The position numbers and the translations under genes are program-made. Positions 50,358 through 58,895 of a stretch of 64,000 nucleotides of DNA are shown piece after piece. The notes under the pieces are model-generated. The model saw nothing but the letters and a program-made list of their open reading frames with translations. It was not told the origin of the DNA and searched no databases. The stretch spans positions 248,001-312,000 of the forward strand of contig CAWBPD010000012.1 in assembly GCA_963790575.1 (NCBI GenBank), read 5' to 3'. This DNA is from CAVTSA01 sp963790575 (lineage in GTDB: Bacteria; Chloroflexota; Dormibacteria; Dormibacterales; Dormibacteraceae). Position 1 is the first letter of the stretch. Each line of letters opens with the position of its first letter.

Positions 50358-50494
50358 GCTGCGTGGCGCTCCATGTAGGGTTCCACCCAGACCTGGCGCT
50401 CACGGTCGAAGTGCCAGTGAGGCCCCGGGGCGGGTTCAGAGGCACGCCGGAGCAGCTTTCGGGTCAGAAACCTTGCCAACTGGTAGAGATACAT
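50354..50494 (-). CDS. Small unrecognised protein, 46 aa
   Basis: Short frame: MYLYQLARFLTRKLLRRASE, then PGPHWHFDRERQVWVEPYME and RHAA. It is basic at the N-terminus and aromatic at the C-terminus. Support: ATGA overlap with the 153-aa gene, a GAGG ribosome-binding-like site 8-11 nt upstream, and a GATATAAG -10 candidate about 50 bp upstream (around 50527). The function is unknown; it may be a partner or leader of the 153-aa protein. Confidence 0.55.
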   Translation of the reverse strand: MYLYQLARFLTRKLLRRASEPAPGPHWHFDRERQVWVEPYMERHAA

Positions 50495-50580
50495 CTTGAG
50501 ACCTCAGACGAACCGGACGTTGCCTCCGCTTATATCCCCCGGACGGTGGGTTTGTTCCATCCCGGGGAGGTCCCGGCCAA

Positions 50581-51972
50581 TCAGGTGGAGGGCGTCCCCA
50601 AAACCTGGACCGGAGGCGCCGCCGGTTGGACCGACCAGGCGGCATGGGCACGCCGGACCAGCGACTGCAGGGATCGGGCCACGATCACCTCGCCGGTCTC
50701 CCGGTAGCGCTCGTGGTTGACCTCGACCTGGTCCGGCTCGTAGCGATAGTTGACCATCACCCCACAAGACGCCGCGCCGGAGCGAGTGGGGTCGGCGCCC
50801 ACCTGAATCGCCTCCAACCGTGCACCGTTGGCAAGATGGAATCGCGCCACCGGGTCGGCGGGCCGATCGCGGCGCCGCACCTGGGTCAGGTAGGCGACCG
50901 CGAGCAGGCGGAGCAGGTCACCCTCGTCCTCCCCGGTCAGCACCTGTCGCAGTGCCGCCTCCGGGTCGCGCGGGGGGACCGCGCGCCGGCGAGGCTCGGT
51001 GAGGAGCGCTCGCAACCGCTCGGCGGTGAACCCCGACGGGTCTTCGCGCGTGGCCAGCGCGCGGGCCAGGCCGGGGAGTGGCGAGAGGGTGGCGAACCGG
51101 GTCAGGTGCGGCAGTTCCTGCGCCAGCTCACCCATCACCTGCTTGATCAGGAAGCTGCCAAAGGCGATCCCGCGCAGCCCGTCCTGGGTGTTGCTGATGG
51201 AGTAGAAGATCGCGGTGTCGGCCTCGCCGGAGTCGGCGATCTCCCGGTCCGGATCGATCAGGGGGAGAATGGCCTCGGCCAGACCTCTGGTGAGCGCGAC
51301 CTCGACGAAGACCAGCGGCACGTCGGGCAGAGCCGGGTGGAAGAACCCGAAGCAGCGCCGGTCGGCGGCCAGCCGCCGGCGCAGGTCGCCCCAACCCCGT
51401 ATCTCGTGCACCGCCTCGTAGGCGATCAGCCGCTCCAGGATCGCCGCCGGTGTGTTCCAGGTGATCTCGCGCAGCTGCAGGAAGCCGCGGTTGAACCACG
51501 AGTTGAGCAGGTGCCGCAGGTCTTCGTCGACCGCGCGGTCACGCTCCGCCCGGCCCAGCAGGCCGCGCAGGCGCACCAGCTCGGCGGTGCCGCCGGGTGC
51601 CATGTTGAGACGTCGGAACAGCTCCTGCCGGGGCGCCTCGGCCACCGCGGCGAGCCGCTGCAGCGAGCGCGCGTCGTGCCCTTCTTCCCACCCGGCGATG
51701 GCCGCCTCCACCGCCTCCGGGTCGGGCTCGAACGACTCCTCGAGCAGGTCCGCGAACTCCAGCAGCTCGCAGTCCGGCATGGTGCGCATCCGCTCCACCA
51801 CCTCGTCCGCGATGGCGAGCGCCGAGGCTTCACCGCGACTGCTGAGGAGGCGCCGGCACAGGTCCTCGGTGGTGGGATGGCGTCGGCCGACGCCGAGACC
51901 CACGATCTCGCGCCCGCGCTGGGCGAGTGCCCCGACCTGGTCCCGCCACTCGTTGGGTCGTGCCTCGGGCAT
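50581..51972 (-). CDS. Malonyl-CoA decarboxylase
   Basis: 463 aa. Converts malonyl-CoA to acetyl-CoA and CO2. The C-terminal catalytic GNAT-like domain shows CFGFFHPALPDVPLVFVEV, SISNTQDGLRGIAFGSFLIK, ARFHLANGARLE (catalytic His) and YRYEPDQVEVNHERY; the N-terminal helical domain is complete. In bacteria it serves malonate use or limits malonyl-CoA; no mat genes are adjacent. The start is close to one unit of a TTTCACGTGAAA palindrome pair into which an IS has jumped. Confidence 0.93.
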   Translation of the reverse strand: MPEARPNEWRDQVGALAQRGREIVGLGVGRRHPTTEDLCRRLLSSRGEASALAIADEVVERMRTMPDCELLEFADLLEESFEPDPEAVEAAIAGWEEGHDARSLQRLAAVAEAPRQELFRRLNMAPGGTAELVRLRGLLGRAERDRAVDEDLRHLLNSWFNRGFLQLREITWNTPAAILERLIAYEAVHEIRGWGDLRRRLAADRRCFGFFHPALPDVPLVFVEVALTRGLAEAILPLIDPDREIADSGEADTAIFYSISNTQDGLRGIAFGSFLIKQVMGELAQELPHLTRFATLSPLPGLARALATREDPSGFTAERLRALLTEPRRRAVPPRDPEAALRQVLTGEDEGDLLRLLAVAYLTQVRRRDRPADPVARFHLANGARLEAIQVGADPTRSGAASCGVMVNYRYEPDQVEVNHERYRETGEVIVARSLQSLVRRAHAAWSVQPAAPPVQVLGTPST

Positions 51973-51989
51973 ACCTCCATACAACCGCT

Positions 51990-52001
51990 TTTCACGTGAA
52001 A
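51990..52001. repeat. TTTCACGTGAAA palindrome, unit 1 (IS-split array)
   Basis: The 12-bp palindrome TTTCACGTGAAA lies within CCGCTTTT...AAAGCGG, just upstream of the malonyl-CoA decarboxylase gene. Unit 2 lies beyond the IS; without the IS the cores are 42 bp apart. Confidence 0.75.
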
Positions 52002-52062
52002 GCGGCCCTATCCGATGTGGTTTAGGCCACAATACCGTTAACTTAAGACCTCAAGATGTGGT

Positions 52063-53295
52063 ATGGTGCTCCGCAAGGAGCCCCCAGAAGAAGTGCCTCG
52101 TCCAGGTTGGCGAAAGCCGGAGACCGAGCAGCGCCTCTCGGATCACATTTCGATCGGGGTGCTGACCCGCACCTATCCGCCCGAGCTGGTGGACCGAGTG
52201 GTGGCGGAGGCGGGAAGGACCGAGGAGCGACACCGGCTGCTACCCGCGCGCGTGGTCGTCTACTACGTGATGGCGATGGCGCTCTACGCCGAGGCCTCCT
52301 ACGAGGAGGTCATGCGCCATCTGGTGGAGGGTCTGTCCTGGCTGACGCACTGGCGTCAGAGCTGGCAGGTGCCGAGCAAGGTCGCCATCTTCAAGAGCCG
52401 CGGGCGACTGGGGGTGGAGCCGGTCCGAGATCTGTTCCGGGAGGTGGCACGGCCGCTGGCGGAGCCCGGGCTGCCCGGCTCCTGGTATCACGACTGGCGC
52501 CTGGTGGCGATGGATGGGACCTGCCTGGACGTGGCCGACACCGAGGCCAACGAGAAGGCCTTCGGCCGTCCCGGAAGCGGCCGCGGACACACAGCGTTCC
52601 CCCAGCTGCGGATGGTCGGGCTGGCCGAATGCGGGACGCACGCGGTGATCGCGGTCGAGCTCGGCCCCTGTTCGCGCGGTGAGCAGAGCCTGGCCGAGGA
52701 TCTCTGCTACAACCTCGGCCCGGGCATGCTCTGCCTGGCCGACCGCGGCATCTACAGCTACCGTCTCTGGCAGATCGCCAGCGGCCAGCGCGCTGAGCTG
52801 CTCTGGCGCGTCGGCGGCACTCTCCGCCTGGAGCCGGATCAGCTGTTTGAGGACGGATCCTGGGTGACGCGGATCTACGAGAGCGGCGACCAGCGGCGGG
52901 AACGACCCCAGTTCGTACGGGCGATCGAATACACGATCGAAGATCCCGGCCGCTCGAGTGTCGAGCGCTACCGATTGCTGACCACCGTCCTCGATCCCAA
53001 GCGGGCGCCGGCTGACGAGCTGGCGGCTCTCTACGCCCAGCGCTGGGAGTTCGAGAACACGATGGACGAGCTGAAGACCCATCAGCGCGGATCCAAGGTG
53101 GTGCTGCGCTCCCGCCAGCCCGACGGCGTCTACCAGGAGGCCTACGGGTTTCTGCTCACCCACTACGCGATCCGGGCGCTCATGCATGACGCCGCGGTCC
53201 AGGCTGGACTGGACCCCGATCGCCTCTCCTTCCTGCGCAGTCTGCGCGTCGCACGACGCAGCACCTACGCGCCCGGCAGCGTTTTTTCCCCCTGA
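52063..53295 (+). CDS. IS4-family transposase, frameshifted near its 3' end
   Basis: 410 aa as read. DDE residues D151 (VAMDGT), D227 (CLADRG) and E331, with the full YREK signature Y324-R327-E331-K338 in YAQRWEFENTMDELK; the IS4 N-terminal domain (about 25-115) is present. The frame ends at 53295 because of a TTTTTT CCCCC run at 53282-53292. The next frame continues the family C-terminus (PPDHLTLARRRAIDEILDLP and NPRVVKRKMSKYHVKRA) to 53485. Removing one T would restore about 473 aa. Confidence 0.9.
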   Translation: MVLRKEPPEEVPRPGWRKPETEQRLSDHISIGVLTRTYPPELVDRVVAEAGRTEERHRLLPARVVVYYVMAMALYAEASYEEVMRHLVEGLSWLTHWRQSWQVPSKVAIFKSRGRLGVEPVRDLFREVARPLAEPGLPGSWYHDWRLVAMDGTCLDVADTEANEKAFGRPGSGRGHTAFPQLRMVGLAECGTHAVIAVELGPCSRGEQSLAEDLCYNLGPGMLCLADRGIYSYRLWQIASGQRAELLWRVGGTLRLEPDQLFEDGSWVTRIYESGDQRRERPQFVRAIEYTIEDPGRSSVERYRLLTTVLDPKRAPADELAALYAQRWEFENTMDELKTHQRGSKVVLRSRQPDGVYQEAYGFLLTHYAIRALMHDAAVQAGLDPDRLSFLRSLRVARRSTYAPGSVFSP

Positions 53296-53485
53296 TCACT
53301 TGACGCTGGCCCGTCGGCGGGCGATCGACGAGATCCTCGACCTGCCGCTCCCACCTCGGCGCCTCCGCGCGAACCCGCGCGTCGTCAAGCGGAAGATGTC
53401 GAAGTACCACGTCAAGCGCGCCGAGCACCGCGACTGGCCCCAGCCGACGCTCGCTCGGCCTGAGCGCATCCTCCGTCTAAGTTAA
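53283..53485 (+). pseudogene. Out-of-frame C-terminal part of the IS4 transposase
   Basis: Frame +2 encodes about 65 residues ending ARPERILRLS, including NPRVVKRKMSKYHVKRA, which closes many actinobacterial IS4 transposases. It has no own start. It is reached only by a +1 shift (or loss of one T) in the homopolymer run just before. Confidence 0.75.
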
Positions 53486-53506
53486 CGGTATTGGGTTTAG
53501 GCCCCC

Positions 53507-53518
53507 TTTCACGTGAAA
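53507..53518. repeat. TTTCACGTGAAA palindrome, unit 2 (IS-split array)
   Basis: Core TTTCACGTGAAA within GGCCCCCTTT...AAAGTGGGCC, a 26-bp palindrome with one mismatched pair, 10 bp after the cupin gene stop on the minus strand. It may also terminate the cupin transcript. Confidence 0.75.
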
Positions 53519-53528
53519 GTGGGCCTAT

Positions 53529-53984
53529 TCATTCCGGCGGGGGCAGGAAGTTGACCTCGTGCTCGGCGGAGAGGGCGACCACCGCCTCCGGTGTCTGGGG
53601 GGAGAGTGCATCGATGCCGCGGAAGAGGTCGAACAGCCGCCGCGTGGGCGTGACCCAGAAGAGGCACGTGACCTCCGCCCCGGAGCGGTTGAAGAGGCCG
53701 TGGGGTACGCCCCGGGGAAGCTCGATCAGGTCCCCGGCGTGTGCCGCCTGGGCCACCGCCCCGTCCAGTTCCGCCTCCAGCTCACCACCCAGCAGGTAGA
53801 TGAACTCGTCCTGGGTGGAATGGAAATGCGGCGGGACGAAGGTGCCGGGCGGGAACGTGGCGTGCCAGGTGAACGACGTCTCATCCACGTGCTTGGGCAC
53901 GTAGATCTGGCCCAGGATGTTCCAGCGGATGCCGTCCACCGCTTCCGTGGCCCGGATCACCGCCGGCCTCCAGCCGTTGCTCAT
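53529..53984 (-). CDS. Cupin-domain protein
   Basis: 151 aa. Cupin motif 1 is PPHFHSTQDEFIYLLGGELE and motif 2 GDLIELPRGVPHGLFN, with both His pairs and the Glu, so a metal is likely bound. Located directly after a flavin monooxygenase with ATGA overlap; the pair could act on an aromatic or quinone-like substrate, which is inference from context. Confidence 0.88.
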   Translation of the reverse strand: MSNGWRPAVIRATEAVDGIRWNILGQIYVPKHVDETSFTWHATFPPGTFVPPHFHSTQDEFIYLLGGELEAELDGAVAQAAHAGDLIELPRGVPHGLFNRSGAEVTCLFWVTPTRRLFDLFRGIDALSPQTPEAVVALSAEHEVNFLPPPE

Positions 53985-55252
53985 CGCTTCTCCTCCCCCT
54001 CTTGGCTCACGTTGGTGGGTACCGGGGCGGCGAACCCCGATGCCTTCGCATACCCTCGCACGATCCGCTCCCGCTCGGCGCGGGGCAGCACGGCCTCGAC
54101 GTCCTCGAAGCCGTCGGGAGCGAGTGCCTCGACGGCGTCGATGACCCCCTCCGGACCACCCGAGCGGTTCGACTCGACGATCGCCGCCGTCGCCGGCCGC
54201 CGCTCCCCCTCGTAGGCGGCGAGACCGGCTTCAGGACCCAGTTCCGCCACCCGGTCGGCCAGGCAACGGGCGTCGATGATCGCCTGGCTGGCTCCGTTCG
54301 ACCCCACCGGGTACATGGGGTGGGCGGCGTCGCCGAGCAGCGTGACGCGACCGTGTGACCACCGCGGCAAGGGATCCCGGTCGCAGAGCGGATACTCGTA
54401 GAAGACCGGGGAGCCGCCGGTCATCGCCCGCACGTCGACCTGCCCGACGCGGAACGGCTCCACGAACGGACGCAGCTCCTGCCAGCTGCCCGGGCGCGAC
54501 CAGTCTCCCAACCAGCGATCGCTCCGTGACTCCGGGACGCCTATCACCGCCCAGTTGGTGAGCCGCGTCGCCGGGGTCTCACCGGGCCCGATCGGGTACA
54601 CGACCACCTTCGCCTGCAGACCTCCCGCGATCAGCATTGAGCGACCGGTCAGGAAGGACGGCCAGTCGCGGGTTCCGCGCCAGAGGACGGCGCCGTTCCA
54701 GATCGGACCGCCCTCTTTTGGGTTGAACGCCGCGCGCACGGTCGAGCGGATGCCGTCGGCTCCGATCAGCAGATCCCCCTCCGCGCGCTCCACCTCGTGT
54801 CCCGAGCGGTCCTCGAAGACGGCCACCACCCGGCCCGCGTGGCTCTCAAATCGCACCAGGCGCCGGTCGGTGCGCACGGCATCCTCGCCGAGGCGTTCTT
54901 TGACCGCGTTGTAGAGGACTCCCTGGAGATGTCCGCGGTGGATCGAGAACTGCGGAACGTCCAGACCCGCGTCCATCCCCCGCAGCTCGTGCCAGACCTC
55001 CTGCCCCAGGCGGTTGAAGTAGAAGAGCTCGTACGTCCGCACCCCCACCCGGTCCAGGTCATCGAGCAGCCCCAGGTCACGGAGCTCGCGCACCGCGTGG
55101 GGAAGGATGTTGATCCCCACACCCAGCTCCCGTACCGCGCCCGACTGCTCGTAGACCTGGCACTCGATGCCCCGCCGGTGACAGGTCAGGGCCGTCGCCA
55201 GTCCGCCGATGCCGGCACCCACGATCACCGCCTTCAGGCGTCCGGTTGCCAT
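53981..55252 (-). CDS. FAD-dependent monooxygenase (salicylate-hydroxylase-like)
   Basis: 423 aa, group A flavoprotein hydroxylase. GxGxxG is VIVGAGIGGLATALTCHRRG (about 9-28), the DG motif LLIGADGIRSTVR and the GD motif VTLLGDAAHPMYPVGSNGAS. It hydroxylates an aromatic ring with NAD(P)H and O2. SIHRGHLQGVL is typical of the salicylate/6-hydroxynicotinate group. Coupled to the cupin gene. Confidence 0.9.
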   Translation of the reverse strand: MATGRLKAVIVGAGIGGLATALTCHRRGIECQVYEQSGAVRELGVGINILPHAVRELRDLGLLDDLDRVGVRTYELFYFNRLGQEVWHELRGMDAGLDVPQFSIHRGHLQGVLYNAVKERLGEDAVRTDRRLVRFESHAGRVVAVFEDRSGHEVERAEGDLLIGADGIRSTVRAAFNPKEGGPIWNGAVLWRGTRDWPSFLTGRSMLIAGGLQAKVVVYPIGPGETPATRLTNWAVIGVPESRSDRWLGDWSRPGSWQELRPFVEPFRVGQVDVRAMTGGSPVFYEYPLCDRDPLPRWSHGRVTLLGDAAHPMYPVGSNGASQAIIDARCLADRVAELGPEAGLAAYEGERRPATAAIVESNRSGGPEGVIDAVEALAPDGFEDVEAVLPRAERERIVRGYAKASGFAAPVPTNVSQEGEEKR

Positions 55253-55289
55253 CCCACCGGAGAGCGTATAGCGGGACCCGGCGTCGCGG

Positions 55290-55574
55290 CTACCCGGGGG
55301 CCGCCTCCGCTTCCAACCGGGACACGACGCCCTCCACCACCCTGGCCGCCGAGGCGTCGTCAAGGCCGGCTCCCGCCAGCGCGGCGCCGGTCAGATAGGC
55401 GACCAGCGGTCCGAACCGTCGCTCCTGGCTGTGTGCGACCACGCGCGTCAGGTCGAGCAGCGCGCGTGAGAGCTGTGACTCCAGCACCACCTCACCACCC
55501 TCGCCCAGGGGATGTCCGGACGCCTCGGCCTCGTCCGCGAGCAGCCGCACGTAGTGGTCGAAGAAGGGGTTCAC
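55290..55574 (-). CDS. Hypothetical 94-aa protein
   Basis: Helical protein starting MNPFFDHYVRLLADEAEASG, with AALAGAGLDDASAARVVEGV near the end; unrecognised. It overlaps the thioredoxin stop by ATGA, so it is made with thioredoxin. No motif suggests a function. Confidence 0.6.
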   Translation of the reverse strand: MNPFFDHYVRLLADEAEASGHPLGEGGEVVLESQLSRALLDLTRVVAHSQERRFGPLVAYLTGAALAGAGLDDASAARVVEGVVSRLEAEAAPG

Positions 55575-55903
55575 AGCAGGGCCTGGAGCCGCTGCCGGAG
55601 CAGGTCCTTGATGCTCGAGCGGTATCCGACCAAGCGCTCAACCGCGGCCCCGTCCTTGAAGATGAGGACGGTTGGCATGCTCATCACCCCGAGCCGCGAC
55701 CGGGCCTCGGGATTGTCGTCGACGTTGAGCTGACGGATCTCGACGCGGCCGGCGAATTCCTCCGCCACCTCCCGTACCACCGGCGACAGCATCCGGCAGG
55801 GCGCGCACCACGGCGCCCAGAACTCCACCAGGACCGGCCGGTCGGCGAAACGGACCGTCGCCTCGAAATCGGCGTCGGTGAGTTCGGCGACCGCGGCTGA
55901 CAT
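55571..55903 (-). CDS. trxA: Thioredoxin
   Basis: 110 aa, cytosolic disulfide reductase. W32-C33-A-P-C36 is the redox site (the common form is WCGPC), followed by VDDNPEARSRLGVMSMPTVL with the cis-Pro. Lies 14 bp after the fmdB-like gene. Confidence 0.93.
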   Translation of the reverse strand: MSAAVAELTDADFEATVRFADRPVLVEFWAPWCAPCRMLSPVVREVAEEFAGRVEIRQLNVDDNPEARSRLGVMSMPTVLIFKDGAAVERLVGYRSSIKDLLRQRLQALL

Positions 55904-55917
55904 CTCCGGACTCGGGT

Positions 55918-56235
55918 CTAGGCGGGTGCCTTCGAGCTCGTCTTCTCGCTCGACGCCGCGCTGTCGGCTTTGGTGCCGTTGGTCGCCGACGCAGCCGCCG
56001 CGTCGGGCTTCGCCTCAGGCTTCGACTCCGACTTGCCGTCGGCGACCTTCTCCCTGGGACGCTTGTAATCGGTGCTGTAGAACCCCGTGCCCTTGAACTG
56101 CACTCCGACCGGGTACAGCTTCTTCTGGAGCCGGCCGCCGCAGGCGTCGCAGATGGTGAGCGGAGCATCCCGCATTGACTGCAGCACCTCCAGCTCGTGG
56201 CCGCAGTTCGTACATCGATAGCCGTAGATGGGCAT
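55918..56235 (-). CDS. FmdB-type zinc-ribbon protein
   Basis: 105 aa. The N-terminal ribbon PIYGYRCTNCGHELEVLQSM then CDACGG has two CxxC knuckles; the C-terminal 50 residues are a low-complexity Lys/Ala/Ser tail. FmdB-like proteins are small putative regulators of unknown target. Confidence 0.85.
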   Translation of the reverse strand: MPIYGYRCTNCGHELEVLQSMRDAPLTICDACGGRLQKKLYPVGVQFKGTGFYSTDYKRPREKVADGKSESKPEAKPDAAAASATNGTKADSAASSEKTSSKAPA

Positions 56236-56305
56236 GTAGGTTGGGACCTCGTTCGTAGTTTCGTTGTGGGGGGCGCCCCAAGATAGGTTTACCACCCGCT
56301 TCGCA

Positions 56306-57433
56306 TCATAAAACGGGCTCGCCGGTGAGCCTGTGGAAGGCCATTCCGCTGGGCGGCTTGGGCGTGAAGTAGGTGGTCTTCTGCGGCATCGTGACTCCCT
56401 CCCTTGCCGCAGCCAGGATCGCGGCCAGGTCCGGGGTCCCGAGGAAGAAGGCGTGGTCGCCCCACCCGTCATCGACCAGCCGGACCGCTTCCTCCGCGTC
56501 CCGCGTATAGCGCAGGTGCTCCTCCGGACTCCGCTGCTGGAGCAGGTTGTCGATCACCTGCTCGTGCAGCTCCACCGCCGCCACCCTTCCGTCCAGCGGC
56601 AGCACCTGGAACTGGCCCTGGCGGTAGTAGCCGGCGGCCACCTGGCCTTCGATCTCAGAGAGCACGTCCCTCAGCGACGCGGCCGGCTCACCTCCCGTGA
56701 CCGCCACCCCTCCCCGCAAGACCCGGTGCGTGGCCTGCACCTCCAGACCGGGGTCCCGGAGGTCGCTCAGCAAGGCGAGCGTGAATCGCGACGCCGCGTC
56801 CGGAGCGCCATCCCGTTCCTCGGCATAGGCCTGCGTGGTTTCGTACCGGTGGTGGCCGTCGGCGATCAGAACCGACTGCTCCGCCAGCTGCCGGTGGGCA
56901 CGGGCGATCCAATCCTGATCCGCGATCGTTCGCAGCACCTGCTGCCGGCCCTCGTGGACGAACTCGCGCACCTCGCTCGACGCCGGGGCGGTTGCGATCA
57001 GATCGCTCAGGCCCTCGGTCAGGAACCAGAGCGGCTCCAGGCTGGTCGCGGTCGCACGGAGGAGCGCCAGCCGATCCTCCTTGGGCCCCCGGTGGGTGCG
57101 TTCGTGGGGGAGCACCGACCCGGTCGCGTAAGGTTCCACCCGCAACACCCCGAGCAGGTCCAGCCGGCTGCGATCGGGCCCGAGCTTCGTCTCGTGGAGG
57201 TACATGACGGGCCGGGGCTCCTTGAGCAGGACGCCCTCGTCGAGCCAGCGCTCCAGCCTGGTCGCGGCACCCTGGTAGTCGCTTCCCGGCCGGGTCAGGT
57301 ACACGACGGAGTGTGGGCAGGCGGCCTTCAACGCCGCCACCTCGTCGTCGCCGAGGACGTCATAGGGCGGAGCCACCACGGGCTCCAGTTCTCCCGCGTA
57401 GCGCAGCGCGGGGAAGCCCCGGACGTCCGCCAT
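56306..57433 (-). CDS. DUF1015 family protein
   Basis: 375 aa. The family blocks are clear: PPYDVLGDDEVAAL near the N-terminus, VLPHERTHRGPKEDRLALLR, the central IADGHHRYETTQAY and the C-terminal MPQKTTYFTPKPPSGMAFH. DUF1015 proteins are related to archaeal free-serine kinase SerK, and here the gene follows a serine/alanine-glyoxylate-type aminotransferase (TGATG junction), so a role in serine metabolism is plausible but unproven. Confidence 0.88.
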   Translation of the reverse strand: MADVRGFPALRYAGELEPVVAPPYDVLGDDEVAALKAACPHSVVYLTRPGSDYQGAATRLERWLDEGVLLKEPRPVMYLHETKLGPDRSRLDLLGVLRVEPYATGSVLPHERTHRGPKEDRLALLRATATSLEPLWFLTEGLSDLIATAPASSEVREFVHEGRQQVLRTIADQDWIARAHRQLAEQSVLIADGHHRYETTQAYAEERDGAPDAASRFTLALLSDLRDPGLEVQATHRVLRGGVAVTGGEPAASLRDVLSEIEGQVAAGYYRQGQFQVLPLDGRVAAVELHEQVIDNLLQQRSPEEHLRYTRDAEEAVRLVDDGWGDHAFFLGTPDLAAILAAAREGVTMPQKTTYFTPKPPSGMAFHRLTGEPVL

Positions 57434-58599
57434 CAGACGGTCGCGACCTCGGCGGCCCGATCGCGCAGGTGGGCGGAGAGGGCGGTGACGCCGCGACCTT
57501 GGTTGGCAGCGATGTCGAGGTCCTCAAGGGCCTGCTCCATCGCCCACAGCACCTGCACCAGATCTCCCTCGGCGACCGCGGCCAGGTGCCCGACCCGGAC
57601 CATCTTCCCGGCCATCTTGGCCTGGCCACCGCCGATCACGACGCCGTACCGCTCGCGGAGCAGCTTGCGGTAGGTGTCGGGGACTACGCCTGGCGGCGGG
57701 ATGGCGGCGGTGACCACCGGGGACCGGTAGCCCTCGGCGGCGAAGAGGCGAAAATCCATTGCCTCCAGCGCGTCTGCGGTGCCGCCCGCCAGCAGCCGAT
57801 GGCGCCGGTAGACATGGTCGAGGCCCTCTTCGAACAGAAGCTGGAGCCCCTCCCGCACCGCGTAGAGCACCGCGATCGCGGGCGTGTAGGGGGTGGCGCC
57901 CTCCTTCACCGCCTTCGCGGTCGGTCCCCAATCGAAGTAGGAGCGGGGCGCCCGCGCGGTCCGGTTCGCCTCCCAGGCCCGCTCGCTCACGGTCACGAAG
58001 GCGATGCCGGGCGGCGACATGAAGCCCTTCTGGCTGCCTGTGACCGCCACGTCGATCCGGTTGCGGTCGACATCGATCGGCATCGAACCCACCGAAGAGA
58101 CCCCGTCGACCGCCAGCAGAGCCCCCGCGTCGTGCACCACCCGGGCCAGTTCCGCCAGCGGGTTGGTGAGCCCGGTCGAGGTCTCGTTGTGCGTGAGCAG
58201 GACGAGCTTGGTGGTGGGGTTCGCCTCCAGCGTGCCTCGCAGGTCTTCGGGGGTGATCGGCTCCCCCCACTCCGAGTTGAGCCGGACCACGTCGGCGCCA
58301 TAAGACTCGGCGATGGCCGCGAAGCGATCGCCGAAGTTGCCGGACACGCCGGCGATCACCTTGTCGCCGGGCGAGATCAGGTTGACCACCGCCGACTCCA
58401 GGCCACCGGACCCGCTGGCGGTGTAGATGAGAAGGTCGCTCTCGGTCCCGAAGACCTTCTTGACGCCGTCCACGACGTCGTGGACCACCACCTTGAACTC
58501 GGGCCCCCGGTGGTCGACCATGGGGGCCGCCGCGGCCCGCACGACGCGATCCGGGATCGGCGTGGGGCCCGGGATGCGGAGTTGAGGTTGGAAGATCAT
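57433..58599 (-). CDS. Class V aminotransferase (serine-pyruvate/alanine-glyoxylate type)
   Basis: 388 aa. LRIPGPTPIPDRVVRA at the N-terminus, VDGVSSVGSMPIDVD and the PLP lysine K191 in GSQKGFM. It is a paralogue of the enzyme at 33536 but in a different setting: between rpsR and DUF1015. The pair could feed glyoxylate/serine interconversion. Confidence 0.9.
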   Translation of the reverse strand: MIFQPQLRIPGPTPIPDRVVRAAAAPMVDHRGPEFKVVVHDVVDGVKKVFGTESDLLIYTASGSGGLESAVVNLISPGDKVIAGVSGNFGDRFAAIAESYGADVVRLNSEWGEPITPEDLRGTLEANPTTKLVLLTHNETSTGLTNPLAELARVVHDAGALLAVDGVSSVGSMPIDVDRNRIDVAVTGSQKGFMSPPGIAFVTVSERAWEANRTARAPRSYFDWGPTAKAVKEGATPYTPAIAVLYAVREGLQLLFEEGLDHVYRRHRLLAGGTADALEAMDFRLFAAEGYRSPVVTAAIPPPGVVPDTYRKLLRERYGVVIGGGQAKMAGKMVRVGHLAAVAEGDLVQVLWAMEQALEDLDIAANQGRGVTALSAHLRDRAAEVATV

Positions 58600-58616
58600 C
58601 GGACTGACTGTCCCGC

Positions 58617-58868
58617 CTACCGGAGCAGGTCGGTGGTGTAGGGCAGGAGTGCTATGTGGCGCGCCCGCTTGAGCGCCGACGTCAGCACTCGCTGGTGCCG
58701 GGCGCAGGTGCCGGTCACCCGCCGGGGCAGGATCTTCGCGCGCTCGGAGAGGTAGCGGCGCAGCCGGCTCACCTCTTTGTAGTCGATGTAGTCGATCTTC
58801 TCGGCGCAAAAGGCACACACCTTGCGGTGGGAGCGGCGCCGCGGGCCGCGGTCACTGTGGACTGCCAT
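58617..58868 (-). CDS. rpsR: 30S ribosomal protein bS18
   Basis: 83 aa. KVCAFCAEKIDYIDYKEVSR and TGTCARHQRVLTSALKRARH are diagnostic; the CxxC and the further Cys make it a zinc-binding (C+) form. Third gene of rpsF-ssb-rpsR. rplI, which usually follows, is absent. Confidence 0.97.
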   Translation of the reverse strand: MAVHSDRGPRRRSHRKVCAFCAEKIDYIDYKEVSRLRRYLSERAKILPRRVTGTCARHQRVLTSALKRARHIALLPYTTDLLR

Positions 58869-58895
58869 AGGTTTTCTTTCTCTCTCTCGCTCGGT

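Larger units (their letters stand above)
52030..53493 (+). mobile_element. IS4-family insertion sequence, 1464 bp
   Basis: Perfect 16-bp terminal inverted repeats: CAATACCGTTAACTTA (52030-52045) and TAAGTTAACGGTATTG (53478-53493), flanked by a 10-bp target duplication. One transposase gene nearly fills it. Intact ends and duplication indicate a recent insertion. It landed between the two halves of a palindrome array, 58 bp upstream of the malonyl-CoA decarboxylase start. Confidence 0.92.
52019..53503. repeat. Target-site duplication of the IS (outer limits)
   Basis: GGTTTAGGCC is found at 52019-52028 and again at 53494-53503, directly beside the terminal inverted repeats (one extra A on the left). 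A 10-bp (or 11-bp with one mismatch) duplication fits IS4/IS231-type insertion. Confidence 0.85.
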
